Positions 1-5,838 of a stretch of DNA of 13,688 nt are shown piece by piece. The stretch covers positions 1 through 13,688 of the forward strand of contig JAFXBH010000185.1 of the NCBI GenBank assembly GCA_017521875.1. Direction: 5' to 3'. The notes beneath the pieces were generated by a model, which was not told where the DNA came from, did no database searches, and saw nothing but the letters and a program-made list of their open reading frames with translations. Source of the stretch: Oscillospiraceae bacterium. GTDB taxonomy: Bacteria > Bacillota > Clostridia > Oscillospirales > Oscillospiraceae. The translations under genes and the position numbers were made by a program. Position 1 is the stretch's first letter. Every line of letters begins with the position of its first letter.

Positions 1-578
1 CAGATCGTTCTTGTTGCCATTGATCTGCAATCTACCGTTCTTCAGGGTAACTTCGCCTGCTTCCTTGCGGATCTGCAAGCCGTTGGAGGGAACATCGCCA
101 ACACCGGTGTTAATGGTGTAGATGAAGCCACCAAAGTCAATGGTGATGCTCTTTTGGATGACAATACCAGTGCCAGCAGCATTCTTCAACAAAACGATTT
201 CATCGCCATTCACTGCTGCTTCGTAAGCCTCAGCCAGAGTGTTGTAGTAAACGCCATTCAGAACAGCAACAGCCTTAGCGGGAACTCTGGTTACTTCGCA
301 GCCAGCGTTTTCACAGGTGGTGTCGTTATCGTCAGCCCATGCGTGATCCTGAGCGGCAACGATAGTCTCGAAGCAAACGGGACATACCACTGCGGTGGTG
401 CAGTCGCCGTCGTCTTCCAGAGAGTCGTGGTCGCAAGGCAGGTTAATGGTAACCTTCAAGCAGGCATAGCCATCACCGTGTGCACAGCCATCACCGAAGG
501 CAGTGCCGACTTCTACATCGTAGGGATACTCAGGACCGTTTACATTGTTCTTATACACGGTGGTAACATCGCCCTTGA
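1..578 (-). pseudogene. Distal part of the surface protein, out of frame after a 1-base deletion; continues off the left edge
   Basis: Reading leftward from about 578, a minus-strand frame stays open to position 1 and continues the protein that starts at 2492, one frame over. It encodes, in order, a stretch matching the end of internal unit A (beginning IKGDVTTVYKNN), a Cys/His module (298-435) and the start of a different beta-strand-rich region (VAVLNGVYYNTLAEAYEAA, then strands rich in V/I/T alternating with G/N). That last pattern is common in right-handed beta-helix or adhesin-like surface proteins of Clostridia. There is no start codon with a ribosome binding site of its own at the junction, so it should be read as the downstream part of the frameshifted gene rather than a separate gene. 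It may be made in the intact allele, or here if the deletion is a sequencing error. The C-terminus and any wall anchor lie outside the window. Confidence 0.75.
298..435 (-). repeat. Six-cysteine module, copy 2
   Basis: Same 138-nt length and same Cys spacing (C-x10-C-x5-C-x2-C-x19-C-x4-C) as copy 1 at 1335-1472, with DDGDCTTAVVCPVC and DHAWADD. It lies after the frameshift in the restored frame. The preserved spacing shows that the reading frame beyond the lesion is still under coding constraint, or was until recently. Confidence 0.75.
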
Positions 579-2492
579 TTTAGGAGCCTTGTTGGTAGCC
601 ATACAAGCGTAGGTGTTGTTCAGTTCCACATTACTGCTATCGAATACGATAGGACCGGCAGTGTGGATCAGGCCACGGTGCAAGGTGGGAGCATTCATCA
701 CAACATTGGAGCCGTTCAGAATGTAGCAGCCCTGTTCTTCGGTACCAATACCATTGTATGTGCCAAAGGATACACAGGAGCCATAGTTAGCGCTCATATT
801 AACAGTAGAATTGTCAATGATCAGGTCGCCCTGTGCCACAGTAATGCCACTGTAACTGCCGTTCTTCTGCTCGATAGTAACGGTGGTATCCTGAATGGTC
901 AAGTCGCCATTGACAACATGCATAACATAAGCCTGGTCGGAGGTGCACATATACAGAGAGCCAGGACCGGTGATAATCATATCACCGTTGGTTGTGTTGG
1001 CCAAATGGAAACCGCCGGCACCGTTGATCTTGTTTTCACCAATCAGTGTGATACGAACATCATAGTTATATTTGCCAGTATCGGAGTAATAAGCAAAGTT
1101 AAACATGCTGATGTTTGCATTGCGGGTAATATCCAAATTCTGGAATACAACATCCAACACGCCATTAGCGTAAGTAACCTTCATGTTGTAGTTGTCTTCA
1201 TCGCCTTGCTGTACAAACAGATTGTCAATAACCTGGAAGTAGGTTGCTGCGCCACCATCGCTGGGCCATGCATACAGGTCTTCACCATGGATACGGAGTG
1301 CAACTGCATTCGGCTTAGTCTTTCTGGTGGCGTTACAGCCTTCGTTGTTACAGGTGGAATCATCATCGTCAGTCCAAGCGTGTGCCTGAGCCTCAACAAC
1401 AATTTTGGTACAGTCGGGGCAAGTAACTGCTGTGGTGCAGTCGCCATCGTCTGCTGCATTGGCATGGTCGCAAGGAACATTAACAGTGACCTTCAGGAAG
1501 GCGTAGTCAGCACCGCCGCCGCAACCAGCGCCATCAAACACAGTGCCAGCCTCTACATTGTAAGGAACATATTCCTGACCAGCCTGGCTCTTGTACATAG
1601 CGGTAACATCGCCCTTGATTTCGGGAGCCTTGTTGGAGAACTTACATGCGCAACCATTGCTGATGGTTACATTACTGCTGTCGATCACGAAGGGACCGTT
1701 GCAGTTGATAACAGGCTGATGGTAGCAACCAACGCCAGCCTTATACTGGTTCTCAATGTTAACCTTGGCACCGTTCTGAATGTAGATGCCTCTATCGGTG
1801 GAGGAATCAAAGGCATCGAAATCACCGAAGAAGATTGCGGAAGCGCCGCACTCGTCGATGAGGTTAACATTGGCGTTATCAATAGTCAGGTCACCATTGA
1901 CCATCTGCAGAACGTGATGTCTCCAACCACCGGTCTGCCGCAGAGTAACGGTGGTATCCTTAATGGTCAGGTCGCCGCCGTAGTTATGCATAACGTTTAC
2001 GTTGTTACCTTCCATGTAGAAGGAACCGGAACCGGTAAAGGTGGTGCCATTGCTGGCTTTGATCATAAACCGGTTGCCAGTATTGCCGTAGAACTTATTC
2101 TCACCAATCAAAGTGATTTCAGTGGAGTAGTTGGTAGTGGCAGCACCAGTAGCGTCCTGGGTAACATAACCAACATCAATCATGTGATTGTTTGTGCTGT
2201 CACCAGTAAAATTCGCATCCTTCAGAGTGATCTTCAGGACACTGTTTTCCATAGACACCTTGATGTTATAATCATCTGCAGAGGCGCCTTCGGTGGTAAT
2301 CTTACCGTCGACAGTCTTAGCATAGTCGGTCCGTCCGGCATTGTTGCCATAAAGAATCAAATCAAGACCATTCTGGGTAATTCTGACACAAGACCAATTA
2401 GCAGCGTCTGCATCAGCGGCCAGTGCGGTTACGGGCAACAAACTGACGATCATCAGAATTGCCATAACCAAACTTAAAATTCTTTTTTTCAT
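540..2492 (-). CDS. Secreted, internally duplicated beta-helix-type surface protein (frameshifted; N-terminal 650 residues)
   Basis: The N-terminus is a classical signal peptide: MKKR, a hydrophobic core, and likely cleavage after ALA at residue 25. Two homologous units follow, residues about 32-335 and 396-637, each built of short beta-strand repeats such as GDLTIxDTTVT, ITLIGENK and FDSSNV. They are separated by a Cys module (C341, C352, C358, C361, C381, C386). The composition (G/N/T/V-rich, few Lys/Arg) and repeat style suggest a parallel beta-helix, resembling carbohydrate-binding surface proteins of Clostridia; the ligand is unknown. The start is supported by AAAGGAG at 2504-2510, 11 nt upstream of ATG. 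The last 13 residues (after APK) differ from the equivalent place in unit A (APEIKGDVT) because one A is missing from an AAAA run at 579-581, which leads to a stop at 540-542. The natural protein is therefore longer and extends past the left edge. The role as an exported surface or adhesin-like protein is inferred. Confidence 0.8.
   Translation of the reverse strand: MKKRILSLVMAILMIVSLLPVTALAADADAANWSCVRITQNGLDLILYGNNAGRTDYAKTVDGKITTEGASADDYNIKVSMENSVLKITLKDANFTGDSTNNHMIDVGYVTQDATGAATTNYSTEITLIGENKFYGNTGNRFMIKASNGTTFTGSGSFYMEGNNVNVMHNYGGDLTIKDTTVTLRQTGGWRHHVLQMVNGDLTIDNANVNLIDECGASAIFFGDFDAFDSSTDRGIYIQNGAKVNIENQYKAGVGCYHQPVINCNGPFVIDSSNVTISNGCACKFSNKAPEIKGDVTAMYKSQAGQEYVPYNVEAGTVFDGAGCGGGADYAFLKVTVNVPCDHANAADDGDCTTAVTCPDCTKIVVEAQAHAWTDDDDSTCNNEGCNATRKTKPNAVALRIHGEDLYAWPSDGGAATYFQVIDNLFVQQGDEDNYNMKVTYANGVLDVVFQNLDITRNANISMFNFAYYSDTGKYNYDVRITLIGENKINGAGGFHLANTTNGDMIITGPGSLYMCTSDQAYVMHVVNGDLTIQDTTVTIEQKNGSYSGITVAQGDLIIDNSTVNMSANYGSCVSFGTYNGIGTEEQGCYILNGSNVVMNAPTLHRGLIHTAGPIVFDSSNVELNNTYACMATNKAPKSRAMLPPCIRTM
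582..1307 (-). repeat. Internal unit B of the surface protein
   Basis: Encodes residues about 396-637. It matches unit A in order of elements: VALRIHGEDLYAW against VRITQNGLDLILYG, then DNYNMKV / DDYNIKV, RITLIGENK / EITLIGENK, VNGDLTI, NGSNVVMN, FDSSNV and finally NKAP. The units are clearly homologous but strongly diverged, so this is an old duplication rather than a recent tandem copy. Confidence 0.75.
1335..1472 (-). repeat. Six-cysteine module, copy 1
   Basis: 46 codons with cysteines spaced C-x10-C-x5-C-x2-C-x19-C-x4-C, an Asp-rich stretch and a HAW motif. Copy 2 at 298-435 has exactly the same length and spacing. The CPxC pair and conserved His suggest a small metal-binding or disulfide-stabilised fold between beta-helix units. 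Such DGxCTxxxxCxxC...HxW modules are common in clostridial secreted proteins, but their function is not established. Confidence 0.75.
1488..2399 (-). repeat. Internal unit A of the surface protein
   Basis: Encodes residues about 32-335. It is the N-terminal copy of the duplicated strand-rich domain and is longer than unit B because it includes the EIKGDVTAMYKSQAGQEYVPYNVEAGTVF segment. The counterpart of that segment after unit B lies beyond the frameshift, at about 440-578. Confidence 0.7.
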
Positions 2493-2503
2493 TTGATAGT
2501 TTT

Positions 2504-2510
2504 CTCCTTT
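2504..2510 (-). promoter_or_regulatory. Ribosome binding site of the surface-protein gene
   Basis: AAAGGAG on the minus strand, 11 nt before the ATG at 2490-2492. It fixes the start at the signal peptide. Confidence 0.8.
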
Positions 2511-2564
2511 TCAAAATATTAGGGAACGCGATTATTTATTTTTGGGCTCTCACTTCCTTTTCCT

Positions 2565-2610
2565 TTACAATAAAACAGTTTCTTGATCTGTTAAAACACA
2601 TTTATTGTAA
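2565..2610 (-). other. Inverted repeat in the 5' leader of the surface-protein gene
   Basis: Perfect 10-nt arms TTACAATAAA (2601-2610 on the minus strand) and TTTATTGTAA (2565-2574) enclose a second, smaller pair AACAG / CTGTT (2588-2592 and 2574-2578). In the predicted leader RNA this gives a two-step hairpin with a one-sided bulge. No T-run follows, so it does not look like a simple terminator. I do not recognise a known riboswitch class. It could be an RNA stabiliser, a regulatory structure or a protein site on DNA. Confidence 0.5.
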
Positions 2611-2677
2611 GCCAATATAGGTGATCACACAGTCTCTCCCTCTGCACGGGAACAAATATGTATGGTCAGTTTATAGT

Positions 2678-2706
2678 ATCATAACATTTGGAAATTTACA
2701 TTGCAA
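2678..2706 (-). promoter_or_regulatory. Promoter of the surface-protein gene
   Basis: On the minus strand, TTGCAA (2701-2706), a 17-bp spacer, then TATGAT (2678-2683). Very AT-rich DNA with A and T tracts lies upstream (2707-2765) and could act as an UP element. The transcript would begin near 2670, leaving a leader of about 180 nt before the ATG. Together with the inverted repeat at 2565-2610 this accounts for the 2493-2812 interval, where I see no gene. Confidence 0.6.
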
Positions 2707-2812
2707 GTTTATTTTGTGAGAAATTATAAATTTGTGCAATATCCTAAAAATTTTTTTATATAATTAGCACTTTATCACAATGGATTATTGGCGATTTCCA
2801 ATATGCCCCACC

Positions 2813-2847
2813 AAAAAGTAACGGCGCACCTTCCGGTGCGCCGTTAC
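2813..2847 (-). terminator. Terminator of the dap operon
   Basis: A 13-bp perfect stem (2818-2830 with 2835-2847, GTAACGGCGCACC type) with a 4-nt loop, followed on the minus strand by TTTTT (2813-2817). It begins 3 bp past the dapF stop codon. Confidence 0.9.
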
Positions 2848-2850
2848 TAT

Positions 2851-3627
2851 TTATTCTTCTATCTGTCCAATGACTTCTGCAAGGCCTTCCAAGTACAAAT
2901 CTGTAACCTGGCCGTCTGTTCCTGAAACGGTGATTTCCAGGGTGCCACCGGGGTTTTCTACTTTTAAGTATCCCTCCGGCAATTCTCCTTTCTGCCACAG
3001 CACCACCGCCACGGAAGCGCTGCCTGTACCGCAGGCTAAGGTATAATCCTCCACGCCCCGTTCGAAGGTGAGAATCTGCACAGCGTCTTCGGCTACACGG
3101 CGGTACAGATTCACATTCACCCCTTTGGGAAAGACATCCGCGTTGCGGATCTCCATAAACAAAGGCAATAAGGATTCTTTATTCTCCCAGCGCAATTCCG
3201 GATATTCCGTAACGCTATGGGGAATGCCGGGGTTGCCCAGTTCCACATAGGCTGCGTTGGGATGGCAAGAGAAATCCACCATACTGGGGTTATTGAGTTT
3301 CACTTTATAGCGGTCTTCTCCGATTCGCTCGCCGTACACAACACCTGCATCGGTCTCTACCTGCATCTTCTCTCCGGCAATACCCTGGTCATAGGCAAAT
3401 TTGCAGATGCACCGAGCGCCGTTACCGCACATCTCCCCCCGGGAGCCGTCGGAATTGTAGAAATGCAAACGGAAATCTGCAATATCAGACACATCTGCCG
3501 CCAAAAATCCGTCTGCACCGGTTTTGGCGCACAGTTCTCGGGACAAGGTGGCAAAGTCCAAATCCTTCCCTCGGGCGTCCATCACTACAAAATCGTTGCC
3601 GGCGCCGCTCATATGGAGAAATTTCAT
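2851..3627 (-). CDS. dapF: Diaminopimelate epimerase
   Basis: Converts LL-2,6-diaminopimelate to the meso form in the cytoplasm, giving the precursor of lysine and of the peptidoglycan cross-link residue. The 258-aa length is slightly under the family's usual 270-280. The two-cysteine, cofactor-independent mechanism is visible: C67 in MCGNGARC and C199 in ACGTGSA. The N-terminal MSGAGNDFVVMDAR and the FYNSDGS stretch are also typical. The start ATG overlaps the dapB stop as ATGA (3624-3627), with GGAGGAG just inside the end of dapB, so translation is coupled. It is the last gene of dapA-dapB-dapF and is followed by a strong terminator. Since DapF acts on LL-DAP, the organism must make LL-DAP (aminotransferase, succinylase or acetylase branch) by genes elsewhere. 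Confidence 0.96.
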   Translation of the reverse strand: MKFLHMSGAGNDFVVMDARGKDLDFATLSRELCAKTGADGFLAADVSDIADFRLHFYNSDGSRGEMCGNGARCICKFAYDQGIAGEKMQVETDAGVVYGERIGEDRYKVKLNNPSMVDFSCHPNAAYVELGNPGIPHSVTEYPELRWENKESLLPLFMEIRNADVFPKGVNVNLYRRVAEDAVQILTFERGVEDYTLACGTGSASVAVVLWQKGELPEGYLKVENPGGTLEITVSGTDGQVTDLYLEGLAEVIGQIEE

Positions 3628-4352
3628 CGATTCTCCTCCAGCAGGTCTGCCATAGTATACATTCCAGCAGGCTTGCCCATCAGGAATTTGGCCGCTGCCA
3701 CCGCGCCATCGGCAAACATACCCCGGTCACAGGCTTCATGCCGCAAGGTCAGGCTCTGCGCGGGGGTGGTGATATGTACCTCGTGAACACCCACCACATT
3801 GCCCATACGCAAGGAGTGGATGCCAATTTCATCCTTTTCCCGTTTCCCTTCCCCTGCCCGGCCGCAATTTGGCACAGCCTGCGGACGGACTTCCTTCACC
3901 GCTTCAAAGAGCATTTTCGCGGTGCCGCTGGGGGCGTCTACCTTCCGGTTGTGGTGAATCTCCACAATTTCAATGTCTGCATCCGGGAAACTGGCGGCCG
4001 CCTGCTTTGCCAAATTGCAGAGCACGGCAACGCCAAGACTCATATTGCCGGCATAGAACACAGGAACGGATTTGGCAGCAGCGTAAATGGCGGCTTTTTC
4101 TTCCTCCGTATGGGCGGTAGTGCCCACAACCAAGGCGCAGCCGGTCTTCACGGCATAGTCAGCCACATCCACTGCGGCAGAATGGTGGGAAAAGTCCACC
4201 ACCACATCCGGCGCCACATCCCCCAATTCCTCAAAACTGCGGGGAACGCCACCTAAACCGTCAGCACTGACTAAGCCTGCGATATTCTTTTCCAACCGTT
4301 GCTGCAGCAATTTCCCCATGGCGCCGTTGGCGCCGCATATCACTGCTCTCAT
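3624..4352 (-). CDS. dapB: 4-Hydroxy-tetrahydrodipicolinate reductase
   Basis: Reduces the DapA product with NAD(P)H to tetrahydrodipicolinate, the second committed step of the DAP/lysine pathway. At 242 residues it is of the shorter Gram-positive/Thermotoga-like size. The nucleotide-binding loop GANGAMGK lies at residues 7-14, VVGTT near 75-79, and the signature EIHHNRKVDAPSGTA at 131-145 supplies the catalytic His133/His134 and Lys137 with the substrate-binding DAPSGT. It overlaps dapA upstream and dapF downstream by 4 bp each (ATGA), so the three genes form one tightly coupled operon. GGGAG lies a short distance before the ATG, within the end of dapA. Nothing appears broken. Confidence 0.96.
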   Translation of the reverse strand: MRAVICGANGAMGKLLQQRLEKNIAGLVSADGLGGVPRSFEELGDVAPDVVVDFSHHSAAVDVADYAVKTGCALVVGTTAHTEEEKAAIYAAAKSVPVFYAGNMSLGVAVLCNLAKQAAASFPDADIEIVEIHHNRKVDAPSGTAKMLFEAVKEVRPQAVPNCGRAGEGKREKDEIGIHSLRMGNVVGVHEVHITTPAQSLTLRHEACDRGMFADGAVAAAKFLMGKPAGMYTMADLLEENR

Positions 4353-5236
4353 ACTTGCACTCCCAACAGACGCATCTGTTTCAGAAGATTCTCACGATTA
4401 TGGTCCTCCAGCAGAGACAGGGGCATTCTCACAAATTCTTCACCGAAGCCCATAGCCGCCACTGCCGCCTTAGCGGGAATGGGGTTGACTTCGCTGAACA
4501 GCGCCCGGATCAGGGGCAGCATTTTGCACTGCAACTGGGCTGCGCCGGCCACATTGCCGGCGAAGAACTGATTGCACATATCCGATGCCATTGCCGGCAC
4601 CACATTGGAAAGAACGCTGATACATCCGGCGCCACCCATTGCCATCATTGGCAGAGTCAGGGAGTCTTCACCGGAATAGATATCCAGTCTGTCACCGCAT
4701 TTGGCGATGGTCTCCACGGTCTGGTCCATATTGCCGGCAGCATCCTTCAGGCCTACGATCCGGGGATGCTGGGACAGGGTAGCCACGGTATCCGGCAGCA
4801 AGTTGCAGCCGGTACGGCTGGGCACATTGTACATAATGACCGGCTTTTCGGAAACATCGGCCACCGCAGAATAGTGGGCAATCAGGCCGTTTTGGGTGGC
4901 CTTGTTATAGTAGGGGGTCACCACCAGGACTGCATCTGCTCCATCATCGCAGGCGCTCTTGGTAAAGTCCAGTACATGGACGGTATTATTGGTGCCGGTA
5001 CCAGCGATCACAGGGATGCGGCCATTGACCTGCTTGACTGTAAAGCGGATCACCGCTTTCCGCTCCTCAGGACTCAAGGTAGCGCTTTCACCGGTAGTGC
5101 CCACGGCCACCAAGCCGCTGACGCCGCCTTCGATCTGGAATTCAATGAATCTAGCCAATGTGTCATAGTCCACACCGTGAGGGGTCATAGGGGTAACCAT
5201 GGCCGTGGCCATACCCTTAAAAACAGTATTTTTCAT
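4349..5236 (-). CDS. dapA: 4-Hydroxy-tetrahydrodipicolinate synthase
   Basis: Condenses pyruvate with aspartate semialdehyde, the entry step to diaminopimelate and lysine. It is a class I aldolase-type TIM barrel of 295 residues, the usual size. In the chosen frame the Schiff-base lysine is K164 (GLKDAAGNM). GTTGES (46-51) and YNVPSRTG (136-143) provide the Thr/Tyr/Arg residues that bind pyruvate and aspartate semialdehyde, and TPYYNK (107-112) the second Tyr. I chose the ATG at 5234-5236 because AAAGGAG sits 8 nt before it; an in-frame ATG 27 nt further upstream (5263) abuts its only purine-rich sequence and is less likely. First gene of the dap operon; its own promoter must lie between the terminator at 5298-5334 and this start. 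Confidence 0.95.
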   Translation of the reverse strand: MKNTVFKGMATAMVTPMTPHGVDYDTLARFIEFQIEGGVSGLVAVGTTGESATLSPEERKAVIRFTVKQVNGRIPVIAGTGTNNTVHVLDFTKSACDDGADAVLVVTPYYNKATQNGLIAHYSAVADVSEKPVIMYNVPSRTGCNLLPDTVATLSQHPRIVGLKDAAGNMDQTVETIAKCGDRLDIYSGEDSLTLPMMAMGGAGCISVLSNVVPAMASDMCNQFFAGNVAGAAQLQCKMLPLIRALFSEVNPIPAKAAVAAMGFGEEFVRMPLSLLEDHNRENLLKQMRLLGVQV

Positions 5237-5244
5237 AGGAATGA

Positions 5245-5251
5245 CTCCTTT
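5245..5251 (-). promoter_or_regulatory. Ribosome binding site that decides the dapA start
   Basis: AAAGGAG, 8 nt upstream of the ATG at 5234-5236. It lies inside the longer in-frame reading that begins at 5263, which argues against that longer start. Confidence 0.8.
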
Positions 5252-5267
5252 GCTTAATTTCATCCTT

Positions 5268-5296
5268 ATTTTATCATAAATTTACGAAAAAGGAAA
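5268..5296 (-). promoter_or_regulatory. Possible dap operon promoter
   Basis: TAAAAT (5268-5273) with a 17-bp spacer to TTTCCT (5291-5296), a poor -35. An overlapping TATGAT at 5273-5278 is an alternative -10. The position just after an upstream terminator and before dapA makes a promoter here necessary; the exact boxes are uncertain. Confidence 0.4.
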
Positions 5297-5297
5297 C

Positions 5298-5334
5298 AAA
5301 AAAATTACACCGCTGCAAAATTACAGCGGTGTAA
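5298..5334 (-). terminator. Terminator of the P-loop gene
   Basis: An 11-bp perfect stem, TTACACCGCTG (5305-5315) pairing with CAGCGGTGTAA (5324-5334), an 8-nt loop and seven T residues on the minus strand (5298-5304). It separates the P-loop gene from dapA. Confidence 0.9.
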
Positions 5335-5342
5335 TAAAGATG

Positions 5343-5753
5343 TTATACCAAATAAGCCTTGACTGCGTCGGATGCAGCAGCGGGATCATCGGAAACGGTC
5401 AGCGTAATCTTCAGATTGTGGGTGTCGGCAAATTCTGCGCACCACAGAATGAACGCCTCGCCGGTTGCCCGGTCTGCGCCGATGGTCTTGTAAAGATTGT
5501 CGATGTAAATGTTGGTGATGTCAAAGTTGCCGGCGTGCAGGCCGCTAAGCAGACCCTTCAGTTTGTCCACGTTGTTGATGCAGTACTCTTTGGAATTCAC
5601 CAGACGAACACGGTAGTTTATGTCATAGGTCAGTTGCTTGCCATACTCGATGCAAACCACATCGCCCTGGGCGCTGGCAATGGCCTCGTTGATAGAATCA
5701 ATCAGTCTCTTTGTCTTACCGGAGCCCTTCAGCCCCATCATAACCTGTATCAT
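5343..5753 (-). CDS. Small P-loop NTP-binding protein of unknown function
   Basis: A 136-aa soluble protein that starts almost directly with a Walker A loop, GLKGSGKT (residues 7-14), after a first beta strand. A Walker B-like strand, ITNIYIDNL (79-87, Asp85), and a third strand, KITLTVSDD (115-123), follow, giving a compact P-loop nucleotide-binding core. There is no HTH, membrane segment or obvious target domain, and I cannot assign a substrate. Short proteins of this type recur in Clostridia, usually labelled hypothetical or ATP-binding. It has its own promoter (5796-5824), a near-perfect AGGAGG 9 nt before the ATG, and its own terminator, so it is a single-gene unit and gets no functional hint from the dap operon or alaX beside it. 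Confidence 0.75.
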   Translation of the reverse strand: MIQVMMGLKGSGKTKRLIDSINEAIASAQGDVVCIEYGKQLTYDINYRVRLVNSKEYCINNVDKLKGLLSGLHAGNFDITNIYIDNLYKTIGADRATGEAFILWCAEFADTHNLKITLTVSDDPAAASDAVKAYLV

Positions 5754-5795
5754 GGATATGTACCTCCTTTGGTTCCAGCGATTTGCTGTACTGTA

Positions 5796-5824
5796 ATTTT
5801 ATCAGCAAACATGCGTTTTGGCAA
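5796..5824 (-). promoter_or_regulatory. Promoter of the P-loop gene
   Basis: TTGCCA (5819-5824), a 17-bp spacer and TAAAAT (5796-5801) on the minus strand. The -35 lies 15 bp after the stop codon of the upstream alanyl-tRNA editing gene, and I see no terminator between them, so read-through is possible. Confidence 0.6.
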
Positions 5825-5838
5825 GTCCTTATTTTATC

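Noticed and set aside
540..600. Programmed -1 frameshifting at the surface-protein lesion
   Set aside because: The junction CCT AAA TCA lacks an X XXY YYZ slippery heptamer and shows no obvious downstream stimulator; a simple base deletion explains it better.
663..2477. A 604-codon open frame on the plus strand opposite the surface-protein gene
   Set aside because: It lies entirely antisense to the signal-peptide gene with clear repeats, has no ribosome binding site, and is a by-product of the biased composition of the repeat-rich strand.
1..2492. CRISPR-like or short tandem DNA repeat array in the surface-protein region
   Set aside because: The repetition is at protein level, with diverged long units; there are no regularly spaced identical direct repeats.
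2723..2751. A second TATAAT on the minus strand upstream of the surface-protein gene
   Set aside because: No -35-like sequence occurs at 16-18 bp, and the better promoter at 2678-2706 lies closer to the gene.
2787..2802. Small inverted repeat ATTGG / CCAAT
   Set aside because: Only 5-bp arms with no T-run or neighbouring gene signal; expected by chance in this AT-rich DNA.
2851..5236. A lysine riboswitch ahead of the dap operon
   Set aside because: The space between the upstream terminator (5298) and the dapA start is only about 60 bp, too short for such an element.
4355..5257. A 300-codon plus-strand open frame opposite dapA
   Set aside because: It mirrors dapA almost exactly, has His/Gly-rich antisense composition and no start signal.
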